Program-made: the position numbers and the translations under genes
Assembly (NCBI GenBank): GCA_034769895.1
Contig: CM068370.1
Span: 34,237,747-34,301,746, forward strand
From: Magicicada septendecula
Lineage: Eukaryota > Arthropoda > Insecta > Hemiptera > Cicadidae
Direction: 5' to 3'
Length of the DNA stretch: 64,000 bases
Notes under the pieces: generated by a model
What the model saw: the letters and a program-made list of their open reading frames with translations, nothing else
Told to the model about the DNA's origin: nothing
Database searches by the model: none
Part shown: piece after piece, positions 33,380-43,852 of the stretch
Layout of the letters: the number at the start of each line of letters is the position of its first letter
How positions within the stretch are numbered: position 1 is the stretch's first letter

Positions 33380-34225
33380 GTAACACAAGTTAATTTTTTA
33401 GAGGACATAGCCAGTAGAACAGGCTTCAGAATTTATGCAGAAAAAACAAATTTCTCACGAACGTTAAAAATGTGCCAAAATTCTTGCTAACAGATGTTGG
33501 TCGAATAGAGAGGGTTAGAAAATTTAAGTATCTAAGGGAAATAATTCAAGAGAATGGTTTAGAAAAATCTTCTCTGGGAAAGAGCGTATGGTAGCCTATA
33601 ACTAAAGATTTTTACAATAAAAAGTGGATATCTAAAAATGCGGAAATAAGCCATTATAGCACAGTAGTGAGGCCAGAAAGCCTATGTGCAAGTGGATGTC
33701 TAGCACTGATTTATAATTCAGACAAACTAGAAATACTGGAAAGACGAATTATTAGGAAAATATTAGGGCCACGAAAAACTTCATAAGGTTGGAAACTAAG
33801 AAGTAATGATGAAATATATCAAACTATAGAAAATATAAGAGAAACAATGAGAAAAAGAAGACTATCATTTTTTGGACATTTATACAGAATGGACGACAAC
33901 AGGTTAACAAAACCGATGTTCAAATATCTGTGGGGGAAGAAGTCAACATCAAGTTGGACTAAAGAAATCCAAAAGGATTTAGAAGAAAATAATATAAACG
34001 CAGAAGAAGCAATTGAAAGAGACGTTTTTCGGACAAAAGTGTTAACAATAGAAGGAGTCCAGGGGGTAGGAGAGAGAATAACGCAAGTTCAAAGTGGACT
34101 GAAGACAGGAAGAAGAGACATAGTGAAAAGATGAAAGAACATTGGAGAAAAAGAAAAGAACAAGGAATAAAGAATTGAAATTGGCATGTGGTCCTCAGAT
34201 GGCCGATACAAATAAATTGATAATA
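33380..34225 (+). mobile_element. LINE, longest copy of the FGHLYRM family
   Basis: Plus-strand frames, several broken, follow the RT C-terminus: VNFLEDIASRTGFRIYAEKT, a KFKYLREII block, KLEILERRIIRKILGP-like, then the open frame 33847-34134 with MRKRRLSFFGHLYRMDD, KYLWGKKSTSSW and KVLTIEGVQG. It ends in ATGGCCGATACAAATAAA. Compared with 22315 and 27525 it extends about 450 bases further 5'. Confidence 0.88.
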
Positions 34226-34681
34226 AAACGATAATAAATTTATAATAGTTTACAATTTCCCGACATTCAAAATATGAAGTTAATTAAAAACATACAAAAA
34301 GTCAACAAATTAATATTTGTTAAAATTTTAATATTTACAAATACAATAACAATAATTTGGTAATTAAAGAACAAACTCAAGTAAAAACAAAACAAGCTGA
34401 TGATCTATGTACATAAAAATGTTTGTATGTAGAATACTAGAATATAAAGAGAACATTTTGTGTAGGTATGAAAATAATATTTTTGTCGCAACGAGTTTGT
34501 TGTTTTCACATTTCCACAAACATGGCACCACGTGTTATCATCACTTTGACTGATAAACACTTGTGTAAATTTACGTACACCTCGCATACACTCGCTTTTG
34601 CAGTGCATTCACACTGACTATAATTTTTCACTACAAACGTACTTTTATTCTTCGTATTATTTGAATTAGCAGCCATCCTTA
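34226..34681. other. Unassigned DNA
   Basis: No gene recognised. An AAACGTACTTTTAT string at 34636 recurs just after the palindrome at 34814. Confidence 0.4.
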
Positions 34682-34813
34682 CTATTTCTTTTATGAAGTT
34701 GCTAAACTGCTACAAATTTTTTTTTGTTCAGACAAAGATGTCAGAGATGACGAAAAGCTTTGTCTGAACAAAAAAAAATTTGTAGCAGTTTAGCAACTTC
34801 ATAAAAGAAATAG
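34682..34813. repeat. Perfect inverted repeat, 56-base arms, 20-base spacer
   Basis: Left arm 34682-34737 and right arm 34758-34813 are exact reverse complements, including a 9-base T/A run. I checked every position and found no mismatch. No coding sequence or recognisable TIR. Confidence 0.96.
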
Positions 34814-35189
34814 AAACGTACTTTTATATTCAAAATATTGTGCTATGTTACATTCTGAATTGTAATAATAGTTTATTGATGTACACTGTTAATTGTAGAA
34901 TAACAATCAACGTTTAGTGAAGTCAGCTTGTACCATTCGCTGATGATTTCTGGAAGAGATGTGTATAAAGTACTGGGAATATTTTTTGTGTTTCTTTATT
35001 AAAAATAAAAAAGTCGGCGGGGGCTGTGTCGGAACCACGGCCGCAAATCTTCAGAGCGTAGAATACGTCTGTGTGCTTTAGGGTTGCTAATGTGTTATGA
35101 ATAAAATGAACGAACACATATTTAGTTTTACAAAGTACAAAATTTTATTTGCAAAATCATCACACACGTTAATTAGTTGGTTCAAGCAA
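34814..35189. other. Unassigned DNA
   Basis: No gene recognised. The minus-strand open frame 34923-35117 shows no motif. It may belong to the 3' end of the Helentron relic to its right. Confidence 0.35.
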
Positions 35190-35530
35190 GACTTTATTTA
35201 TAATGGGCCTATGATAGGAGAAGTAGCTGATATAAGGTAAGATATAAACGCTGATGTTTCTGGTGAAAGTCAAATCGATGGTGGTGTTACCCAGCGTAGT
35301 CGGTGGCGACGGCACGTGGTCTAAATTGAATTGTTCCTTCATGAAGTCCAGCGCAGGTAAATTAGTCTATGCGTCGACGTTGAAATCCCCCATGATCACC
35401 ATTGGCACTTCGGTGTCTACGCTCACATCATCAAATATTTTCTTCGTTCTTTCAGAATATTTAATCATACTACCGAATAGAAACATCTTGAGATTGGAAA
35501 TGGTGACGTTCGGGTGGATGTAAGCGCACC
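35190..35530 (-). pseudogene. Helentron-type endonuclease (EEP) domain relic
   Basis: Minus-strand reading YIHPNVTISNLKMFLFGSM, then VPMVIMGDFNVDA, a stop, and LPALDFMKEQFNLDH, TTLGNTTIDLTFTRN, ISYFSYHRPI. The GDFN and SYHRP blocks are the catalytic motifs of endonuclease-exonuclease-phosphatase folds. This variety follows the helicase in insect Helentrons (Helitron2). One stop codon is visible and the helicase is missing. Confidence 0.78.
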
Positions 35531-35544
35531 CGAGGTGTTTATTT

Positions 35545-35838
35545 ACTTGTTAAGTATGGTAATTAATTCTGGTCTTGTTGACATATTTAGTAGTAGTATT
35601 TAATATATTTCATTACGTATTCATTGCATCATCAGAAATACGTATAAACATACATTTTATAATCGCTTAAGACAATTACAAAATATATAGACGTATCTGT
35701 ATAAAAAAAATCAAAATATATCAATACATTCGCATAGTAAAAACATTAAAAATGCAGGAACGGATAAAGGTATAGTTCCGATGCCGCTAAATATCATTTG
35801 TTTATTAACTTGTTACTATGGTAATTAATTCTGGTCTC
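35545..35838. repeat. ~250-bp insert bounded by ~31-bp imperfect direct repeats
   Basis: ACTTGTTAAGTATGGTAATT plus AATTCTGGTCT at 35545-35576 recurs with few changes at 35807-35838. Between them is AT-rich non-coding sequence with a CATCATCAG string. It separates the two Helentron fragments. Confidence 0.7.
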
Positions 35839-36205
35839 CATGGTGTTGCAACGGCATCACTTTAACAGCCACTATCTTTACGGCCATCTGGAACCATAGT
35901 CTGTCACAAACGTCACACGCGTGTCCAAATTCATTATTAAAGAATGTTTTGTGGATGTGCTTGGTAGCTAACTGCCACGTTTTGCTGAATTCGATCGGCT
36001 GATACACTTGCGAAGTCGGGCGCTCTTCCTCATCCAACTCGACTTCAGTATTTATTTCCTTGTCTTTTAAGCGTTGTCGGTAAATCCTCTGACGTTCGTT
36101 TGGTCATTTTGGGTTTTTTGAATTCCCCATGATTTTCTCTACTCTTCTGTACGCGTTTACGATACTTTTGAGCACGTTTAGGATCCATATACCGCGACAT
36201 TTTGC
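35825..36205 (-). pseudogene. Helentron/Helitron N-terminal relic
   Basis: On the minus strand it starts MSRYMDPKRAQKYRKRVQKS, passes a frame break, then runs as the 70-codon frame 35825-36037 with FNNEFGHACDVCDRLWF, the CxxC motif typical of the N-terminal region of Helitron replicases. The Rep and helicase domains are absent, so the copy is internally deleted between this part and the endonuclease at 35190. Confidence 0.75.
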
Positions 36206-36684
36206 CCGAACACACTTGAATTTTTACAAATTGAATTACGATTATTCAAACCTCTTAATAATATCACCGCTATTACGGTACACTATGTAGATAGTACTCG
36301 ATGAGACAATTTTAACGACACCTCACTCAACGTTCTATCGCATCGGAAACCGGAGAAATACTAATTTTAGTGCGCGCCGAGCGGCGCAAAACATTTCTAT
36401 TTCTACCCCCGCTCACCCTGCGCTGGATGATGCAATAGCCCGCTTATATTGTGCTATTTATTATCTTTGTTCCTTTATCTGTCGAATGGTACCTCATATA
36501 AGCGTGAATCTTTTGTCGTTTAGATAATATTTCAATTTCAAACGTGACGTGAAAACGTAACGCTCGATTTTCTGGTTGGGGGTGCCTATTGCTGGCCTGA
36601 AAGGTAAGACGTATTCTACGTCAATATTATATTCAAATGCCAGTGAACTGTAAGTTGGATGATAAAAATAAACTAGTTACGTAA
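36206..36684. other. Unassigned DNA upstream of the Helentron relic
   Basis: No coding sequence recognised. It may include the element's 5' non-coding end. Confidence 0.4.
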
Positions 36685-36902
36685 AATATAATTGATTTAT
36701 CTCCGGGCTATTAGTCCTTGGTTCACTCCTGCTGTTACGGACAGACGTTTCGGCCTGTCCTCTGGACAGTACTGTGGTTAACTGGCGAAGACCGTGTCAA
36801 TTACTGGATCGTTCTCACTCTGAAGATGACCTCCAGAGGAGAGGCCGATGACAGCAGGAGTGGACTACGGCCTAATAAGCCCGGAGATAAGTCAGTTATA
36901 TT
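36685..36902. mobile_element. Foldback element, family E
   Basis: Inverted arms with TTATCTCCGGGCTATTAGTC at the left and its near-complement TAATAAGCCCGGAGATAA at the right, then CACTCCTGCTG / CAGCAGGAGTG. The right half carries CTGAAGA, T, GACCTC-CAGAGGA-GAGGCC, GATG (36820-36850, plus); the left half carries GGCCGAAACGTCTG on the minus strand. The hammerhead-like core is split between the arms. Confidence 0.85.
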
Positions 36903-37034
36903 GTAACACAGTTGACGCAAAGCCTTAGGTACAGATTAGTTAACTAAACGTCTGTTACCGAAAGGTCTGGAGTTTGTGGATTTGTGTGTGTGGAAGGGGA
37001 CAACGATACTCAATACGCTCCAATTGTTTTATGT

Positions 37035-37580
37035 TATCATCATCATCTTCACGGATTAAACCAAGGGTGGTTCGTTCCGGCCTCAAATAGGCAAAGATTA
37101 CAGCTGGTCACTCCAGCGCTTCCTCGGACGTCCCACATCTCTCCGTCCCCTCGGCTTATAGTTCCATAGTTGTTTGGGGTTGCGGCAGTCATCCATTCGG
37201 CAAAGCTGTTCCCAACAATTCACCCGATACTGGGCAGTTCTGTCGAGTATACTCATAATATTCAGTTCCTGCCGTTTATCTCTGTTTCTTCTATGATCAT
37301 GGAGAGTATACCCTGCCACGTGCCTGAGAAATCTCATTTCAGCCGCTTCGATGTGACTAGCCTGGCGTTTCGTTAAAGTCAAATTCTCAGACCCATAAAG
37401 AAATGTGAGAAGATCCATCACCTTGTAGAATTTTAGGCGTGTTCCTTTACTTGCTGACTTAAGGTTCGCCTAATGGTCCCGCACATAAGGTTGAACTTAT
37501 GCAACTTATTCACAACGTCGTTGCGTGCATTATAAGACACACTGTAGCCCAGGTATTCAAAACTGCTAACTCGTTACAGG
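37035..37580 (-). mobile_element. LINE tail, longest copy of the HRMDD family
   Basis: Minus-strand frames: SFEYLGYSVSYNARNDVVNK, LHKFNLMCGTIRRTL, FLYGSENLTLTKRQASHIEA, AEMRFLRHVAGYTLHDHRRN, CRMDDCRNPKQLW, GRPRKRWSD, then a (TGA)n tail at 37038-37046. It is the same family as 7661 and 31124 with about 250 further bases of 5' sequence, interrupted by a frameshift near 37430. Confidence 0.93.
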
Positions 37581-38886
37581 TATTTTATTTTGTGATAATA
37601 AAAAATACTCTCTAAGTGGACACTGTTAAGTTTTTTATAATATTTTAAAATATTAATTTAATTGAAACATAGTTTACTATAGGCATATATACGCGTAGTA
37701 GCCATCGAGTATTCTTTGTAGTATATGTTTACTTCAAAGTGTAGTAGTCTTTGTAGTGTAAGCTTGTAGTTTGTTTGTAGTTTACTGCAAATATTTTTCG
37801 AGTATACGATTACAGGTGAAATGAAATGTCTGTAGGAAAATCAAATAATGTTTAACGTGTGTTTACGTTTGCGGTAAATGTTTAAAATTACATAAACGAT
37901 CAACATTTGATCCAACGTGTCTCGGCCTGTTTTGAAACTAAGTACACAAGAACTGAAGAAATACCGAAGAAGTAATTGTAACATACACCTACTCGCATGC
38001 ATGTGAATTCTGAAGTATGTAAAGGCTGAGAGCTTCCAGGGGGGGGGGGGCGAACGAAGTAGGACACCACTTGGAAGGAAGACATATCAGCCGGCCAAAC
38101 AGTATTCGTAGATAATAACGTGGCGTAGGTAAATAAATGCGATTTTATAATGCTACACTGTTGATGTAATTCTATAATGTATAGAACTGTTGAGACTGTA
38201 ATCTAATACACTATTACGCGCCACCGTTATCACAAAACGGGTGAAAAAATATAGTTGTAAATAAAAATTATAGCCATAAAAAACAAAGCAATATAGTTGC
38301 CTGCTAAAGCTACACGAGAGTGAAGATCATTAACGTGAGGAATAAATAAAAGTTGACGTGTTTTATTAAGTCGTTTAACGGTTGTCATCCCATTTATTCT
38401 TTGTTTAATTTTATTTGATATAATCTTTACCATTTTAAAACGATTTGCGTCAAAGTGTGAACGCCAGTGATTATTTGCACCTGCGTGAATTTGGAACGCT
38501 CTCTTCAGTGTGTTTGTTTTCACATGTTGACTGGTAGGTTTGTTGTGCAAAAGCGAACTCAAAGTTTGTTGCTTTCCTACTTAATTCTTGCCGGTGCGCT
38601 ACTCTTATAGATGTGAGGGCAGCCCAGTTGTACGTAATCGATTTTCTCCATACTTCTGTCCACTTCGTCCTGTCACGCACAGTTCTTCAACCTCATTCTT
38701 CTCCTCTACGTTGCTCCTTTCATTCTCTCCTGCCACGTGTTTTCGTGTTCCTGCTTCGTGATCTCTATCATGTATACCTCGTGAGTTGGTCCTTCCGAAT
38801 TTTACGTTTACCGTCTTCAAGAACAGTCAGTTTAACAACGATCCGTCCGACTTTTCTTATGTAGAAAATCAATAATTTTCTTTTAC
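37581..38886. other. Unassigned DNA
   Basis: Long minus-strand frames of 110, 69 and 71 codons (38230-38562, 38471-38680, 38605-38820) are rich in Arg, Lys and Glu and could be a worn LINE tail (VRDRTKWTEVWRKS), but I cannot place them. A poly-G run lies at 38040. Confidence 0.35.
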
Positions 38887-39170
38887 CAACAAAGCTTTCA
38901 CGTCCGGAGTTGTCTTCAGTAAATTGTTTTACCCGGGCTGTTGGGCCGTGGTCCTCTTCTTATAGAGCCAAAGGTTTCGACTGCAGCTAAGCCAGTCATC
39001 TTCAGTGGTCTTCAGTTTTGTTCTGTGGGCGGCGTCGTCATTTAGTTGCCAGAGGAGCAGAACAAATGACCGCTGACGATGATCGCCGCAGCTGCAGTCG
39101 AAACGTTTGGCTCTACAAGAAGCGGACCACGGCCCAACACCCCGGAAAATAATTTTACTGGAAATCGGTG
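38887..39170. mobile_element. Foldback element, family C, with hammerhead-like cores
   Basis: The left arm starts AAGCTTTCACGTCCGGAGTT and includes CCGGGCTGTTGGGCCGTGG; the right arm ends CCACGGCCCAACACCCCGGA. Left core (minus, 38974-39005): CTGAAGA, T, GACTG...CAGTC, GAAAC. Right core (plus, 39073-39104): CTGACGA, T, GATCG...CAGTC, GAAAC. Note the A to C change at the position that is free in hammerheads. Copy at 17565. Confidence 0.88.
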
Positions 39171-39199
39171 ATTTATTTTTACGAACCGACGCTGTTCAA

Positions 39200-39605
39200 G
39201 TCTAGAGTGCGGGGATGCCGCCTTAATGCAGCTAGATCTGCTGCATGTCTTTTTCATGGTATCTCCCTAAGACGGTCTGCCTTCTTAGCGGCTGTAGAGC
39301 TACGTCTGGCCATGATTAGGATACCGTAATGGAATTTTAAGGCCGGTACCCCATGGTATGAGAGACTGGATAGGAAAATAAATGCTGGCATTTGAGAAGA
39401 GTTATAAATGTTCGATTTAAGCAGATGAGTCGTGTAGAGCAGTAACAAATGGGACGATGGAACCATATCGATTTACACAACATCGGCCACTGGGGAAGAT
39501 GATTGTTCGCCGTCGGAGGAAACGGTGGGCAGATCAACCGTAGCCCAAGTGGAAATGCTACAGGCAGAAAAGCCTCAAGCACGTAGAAGAGGAAGAAGAC
39601 CATTT
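39200..39605 (+). mobile_element. Possible LINE 3' fragment
   Basis: Broken plus-strand frames (LFKSRVRGCRLNAARSA, GILRPVPHGMRDWIGK, RRRRKRWADQP) followed by GAAGAGGAAGAAGA resemble the end of a LINE, but no intact motif settles it. Confidence 0.4.
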
Positions 39606-39929
39606 CCATACTTACATTCGTCTATAAGTTATATTTCTTGTTTTATCAGCTTTTGTTTTGTTATTAACTTTCCTTAAAAATCATTATTTCTGTAGTTTCC
39701 TTGCATTTCGCCTAATAATCTGATTACGTTATGGATAGTGATAGTGACATAGTGACCAAGTCTGATGTGGCTCTAGTCGGTCTAGTGGGGGCTTAGCGAA
39801 GATTCTGCCTTTTATAATTTTAAGAAAAACGTTGTCTTCTCTTGAAACTAGTCTTGAAAGCTAAAAGGCAAAGGCTTTTAGTTTTCTTAAACTAAAAACG
39901 ACTGTTTTGGTCTATTCCAAATAGGTCTT
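39606..39929. other. Unassigned DNA
   Basis: Nothing recognised. Confidence 0.35.
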
Positions 39930-39937
39930 ACTCTTGC

Positions 39938-40336
39938 CAGGGGCGTATTTACGTGAGGGAACGAACGGGGTCGGACCCCCGCAGAGGGTCGAAAAAGTTG
40001 ACGAATTTGGTTAATCTCCGAATTTTTAGGTTGTTTTTTAAGCTCTATACGCTAATGTAGTAGTAACTCTTTTTTAAATATATCAACAGATTTATTACAT
40101 AGGTAGCATTAGCGTAAACGTTTGAAATATGAAATATAGACAAATCAATTCAGTCAATAAGTATCTTGTAAACAATGTTTCAATAACGCGTTTTTTATTG
40201 TAACCGTTCATTTTAATGGGACTGGGTTCAGTCACTTTAAAGATAGTAATGTTGATTAGTCTTAATTTTTTTTTCTTTTGTACAAAGCCGACGTGACCCC
40301 GAATCCCCCCAAGGCCGAACTCCAGTTACGCCACCG
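39938..40336 (+). mobile_element. hAT MITE, copy 5, with exact 8-bp target duplication
   Basis: Ends CAGGGGCGTATTTACG and AGTTACGCCACCG. Flanks 39930-39937 and 40337-40344 are both ACTCTTGC. This copy defines the family: 399 bp, non-coding, hAT-type CAGNGGCG termini. It lies less than 600 bp upstream of the FAM43 exon. Confidence 0.95.
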
Positions 40337-40889
40337 ACTCTTGCTTGTGGTAAACTGTTTAAAATAGTAAAATATGACCTCCAAAAGTATTTAGAATAGA
40401 AACGAATTGACAGAAATTTCTTGCAATACAAGAATGAATAATATTTGTAAATAGTAATTTAAATTCACAGTGAATCCTGTAAGGCTTCTGAAAGCGAAAC
40501 AGGTGTCTACACTTACTGCGGGATGGAAAAAGAAGAAAAAAATCAATCCTCGAGTCGTAGGGAAACTGTACAATCTACATTCTAATTGTACTGTATTAGT
40601 TACGTGTAATATTCAAAGGGCGATTAGTTAATACACGATTCTGTTATTTACACTGTACCTATAAATTGGTTATTTATTACTTCTTATTTACTTGTTATAA
40701 GTTAATATTTGCTTAGTTTTTACTGTAATGTAGTTGTTTATCCGTACTTTAATTAAAATATTTGTCTGTGTAAGTAGAGTTAAGAAAATAACTTTTTCCT
40801 TCCAAATGTTTCACAAGTCGACTCCTAACGTTTGCCCACAAATCTCAAGAATATAAATGTTAGATGTGAATGTGTAACAACACGAGGGA
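40337..40889. other. Intron sequence upstream of the FAM43-type exon
   Basis: AT-rich and non-coding. I searched for an exon carrying the first half of the PTB domain (YLGN motif) and did not find one. Confidence 0.5.
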
Positions 40890-40920
40890 ACTATTCTGAC
40901 TGCTGTTGTTCTTGTTACAG
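40890..40920 (+). promoter_or_regulatory. Splice acceptor of the FAM43-type terminal exon
   Basis: A pyrimidine-rich stretch (CTGCTGTTGTTCTTGTTACAG) ends in AG at 40919-40920. Using it splits a Gly codon G|GT and gives GDGC at the start of the exon, the residues found at this place in vertebrate FAM43A. Confidence 0.9.
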
Positions 40921-42872
40921 GTGACGGCTGTGTGGAGAAACCTCTGTGTACTTTGTGGAAAAACTACACATCGAGTACAAAGCCCAACGTCCACATGAAG
41001 GTGACGGTGACGCAGTCTGGACTGAAGGCGGTGACCAAGGAACACGGACTGACCGAGTACTGGAGCCACAGGGTGACGTACTGCGCCGCGCCCGCCGACT
41101 TTCCCAAGATCTTCTGCTGGGTGTACCGCCACGAAGGCCGCAAACTGAAACAGGAGCTGAGGTGTCACGCGGTGCTCTGCTCCAAGGAGTCCATTCCCAG
41201 GCGGATGGTCACGCAGCTCAACTCGAGACTACTGCAAGCCTTGAACGAGTTCAAACGCGACAAGCTGAGCAGACAGAACGCCAGGCTGTCTCTGGCGAAT
41301 TCCGTCTACGAAAACCCGTCGCTGCCGAGGCGGAAGATACTGCTGTCCACCGGGCCTCACAACTATAGACCACCCCTCGAGCGGTCCAAGTCAGCGCCGA
41401 AACTGATGTCGATCGAAGAGAGCTTAGAAGAGGAAGACGAAAACATGCCGTGCGATGTGAGAAAATCTATTAGAAGGGGCAAAAGTACAAACGAATGCTC
41501 TGTAAAAAAATTAATCAAATTTAATTCCAATAATAATTTTTACGAAAAGAAACATATTGATTTTAATTTAATTTTTAAAGAAGTGAATAATACCAAAGCG
41601 ACGTCCGTTGCGAAAGATGAATGCACAGCTAAAAGTACAACGCTGAATGAAGAACAGCTCGGCGAAAGAATGAGAGTCGATTGTGCGCCCATGATGGAGA
41701 ATCGTCGTTCCAAAGAAACGGAAATGCACTCGGAAGAGGAAGAATCGTGCGAAACGCCGATGAGTTACGAAGACGTGGAAGACGAAACGGTGGAAGTGAA
41801 CCCTTTCGGAAGTGACGACATGAGGAACAGTGTTTTGTGCGGTAGTTTGCAGAGTCTTCAGAGCGGTTTTACGGAAGCCGACGATTTTACGACGGACGGC
41901 GAGTTCGAGGAGGAAGACGAGTTCGAAGAACAAAACGGTGACGACGCCAGCGAAGACGATCTTCCGAGCAAGATGGCGCGCGTAGGCGACGCCTGTTACG
42001 AAGACGACAGCAGTATTAGCGGAGACAGCGGTGACGTTTCGTGTAATAAAGTGACGGACGACGACAAGAGAACGGAAGAACGCACGCCGAACGGGAGTGT
42101 TCCGAACGGAAACGTTGTAAATCATCTAACTTGGGGACAGAATGAAACTCACAGCAGCCTGAGAGAATCAAAACACGAAAACAATATGTACAACACTCTA
42201 GTGCCCGAAAAAACTGGAAACAGTATGATCTTACCGTGGAGTAACGATAGTAAATCGTACCAGGAAAACGACGGCTACGTCGATGACGTTTTCGAAAATT
42301 ACGAAGGTCTTTCGGAGAGTAGGACCAACAGCTTGGTTAGAAACCGAAAGAGATTGTTTGAAAACGACATGAAAAAAGACCTGGGTACTTGTAACGAGAA
42401 GCTGACCAAAGAATCCAAGCCCGGATGTTTGGTGCAGAACCGAAGGCGTCTTTTCGAGGGCAACAACATGCGAGACTCGGGAATGGAAGACGACACTACC
42501 GGCGGCAGTGCCAAGCTGATCGAAGAATTGACAGAACAAAACGTGCTGACCAACCTTGTCAGGCTGAACTCGCTGACGCTGGAGAAACCGTACACCGAAT
42601 TGGAGGAAGAGTCGACTCCCAGCCTGCAGAGCATTTCCAGCGGCTCGGACACGTCGACGACAACGAGAACGCTAGCAGCGGACAAGCAGGGCGCCAACAG
42701 TACAAAAACAAATTACGATCTGGACTCGCTGTCCGAGGAGGACAGCGACGAAAGCGGTTACGTGGAGTCGGTGCCGCAAGAAGGCGCCGACGACAAAGAA
42801 CGGGATTTACCCCACCATCAGCTCGTGAAAAACTGCGCCCTCACGCCCAAGACTCAGTGTCTGCAAGTATGA
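40921..42872 (+). CDS. FAM43A/B-type PTB-domain protein, terminal coding exon
   Basis: The exon opens with the last two bases of a split Gly codon and reads DGCVEKPLCTLW onward to TGA at 42870-42872, about 649 codons. The first 115 or so are the second half of a PTB/PID domain as in FAM43 proteins: HRVTYCAAPADFPKIFCWVY, then RHEG, LRCHAVLCSK and an NEFKRDK helix. Next comes the FAM43 signature PPLERSKSAPKL and SIEESLEEEDE. The rest is a long, acidic, Ser-rich and probably disordered tail, far longer than in the 423-residue human FAM43A. LVRNRKRLFE and LVQNRRRLFE occur 32 residues apart (42333-42362, 42429-42458). PTB domains usually bind NPxY-type peptides; the role of FAM43 proteins is poorly known, so no function is claimed. 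There is no start codon in this exon: the GTG at 40932 is internal, and the N-terminus lies in unseen upstream exons. Frame is intact and codons are GC-rich in the PTB part, unlike the surrounding repeats. Confidence 0.93.
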
Positions 42873-43700
42873 TATAAGTCCAAACATAAGAAAGGTTTTT
42901 AGATCTGATTTGTTAACCCATTTTAGTTATAACGTAACGGTGGACAGAAGTGAATGTACTGGCGATGTGCGTTTTTTAAACTGAATTTTACGAAAGTCGA
43001 ATCTTGAAAACTGAGTTAGTTTGGAGGACGGATTTGTAAGTTTGTGTTTTATTATTTATATTTGAAAACCATGAAATCGTATAGACTGAATTCATACGAA
43101 AAAATGTTAGCCCTTTACAAGAGCTAATCACATACTTAATTATGATTTTTTTTTCAACAGATATTTGTAGAGTTAGTGCATGTATATCAAAACGCTGTGG
43201 TGAAACATACCACCTACTCATTGATATTCGTTACCTGGAATAATGTTTCTGTGACCGTCATTTACTAGTGGAGTTTCAATGTAGATAACATGAATTAATG
43301 TTTTACATTACTGATAAATTAACTAATGGTAACTGATGTGACGGTACTTAACCAAATAACGGTGAAGGTAACTGGACACAAACGTCTATTATACCGTGCT
43401 TTTACGTAATGGGTTTATACAAGAATTAAAACGATAGCAATCGATTCATTTTTTGTTAACGAATTATATTGATTCATATTTTTTAGTACAAAGTACGGTT
43501 AAACTATTCAGTCCTTATATTATTAATAATAATAATTTTCATATTCTCTTTTAGTATAATTTTTTTAATGAATATGAACTTTAAATAAGTATGCTAGTTA
43601 CTAGTTTGTGTAATACTAAAAATATATCGACCGTAATGAACGTCATTTCCGCGAGTATGTATAATTAACTTAAGAAATGTAATTTAAATACATAAAGATG

Positions 43701-43703
<3 letters not shown>

Positions 43704-43734
<31 letters not shown>
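43704..43734. repeat. (AC)n microsatellite in the probable 3' UTR
   Basis: 31-base AC run. Confidence 0.95.
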
Positions 43735-43735
<1 letters not shown>

Positions 43736-43764
43736 TTACATAACTATGAGCAAACGTGTATACT

Positions 43765-43852
43765 GACACAGGTATCATAAGCTACAACGCTTACTTAATA
43801 AGGTAGTAACCGACACAGGTATCTTAAGCTACAACGCTACCTTAATAAGGAA
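43765..43852. repeat. 47-bp tandem duplication in the probable 3' UTR
   Basis: Two head-to-tail copies beginning GACACAGGTATC and containing AAGCTACAACGCT and CTTAATAAGG, offset by 47 bases, the second slightly shorter. Confidence 0.9.

Noticed and set aside
40932-40934. GTG at 40932 as the protein start
   Set aside because: It lies inside the GDGC motif region of the PTB domain, after a good splice acceptor; animal genes do not normally start here.
40946-41368. 140-codon frame overlapping the FAM43 exon
   Set aside because: Shadow frame of the true coding exon; composition only.
41568-42125. 185-codon minus-strand frame opposite the FAM43 tail
   Set aside because: Antisense of an acidic Glu/Asp-rich tail, which yields Phe/Val-rich antisense frames; no motif.
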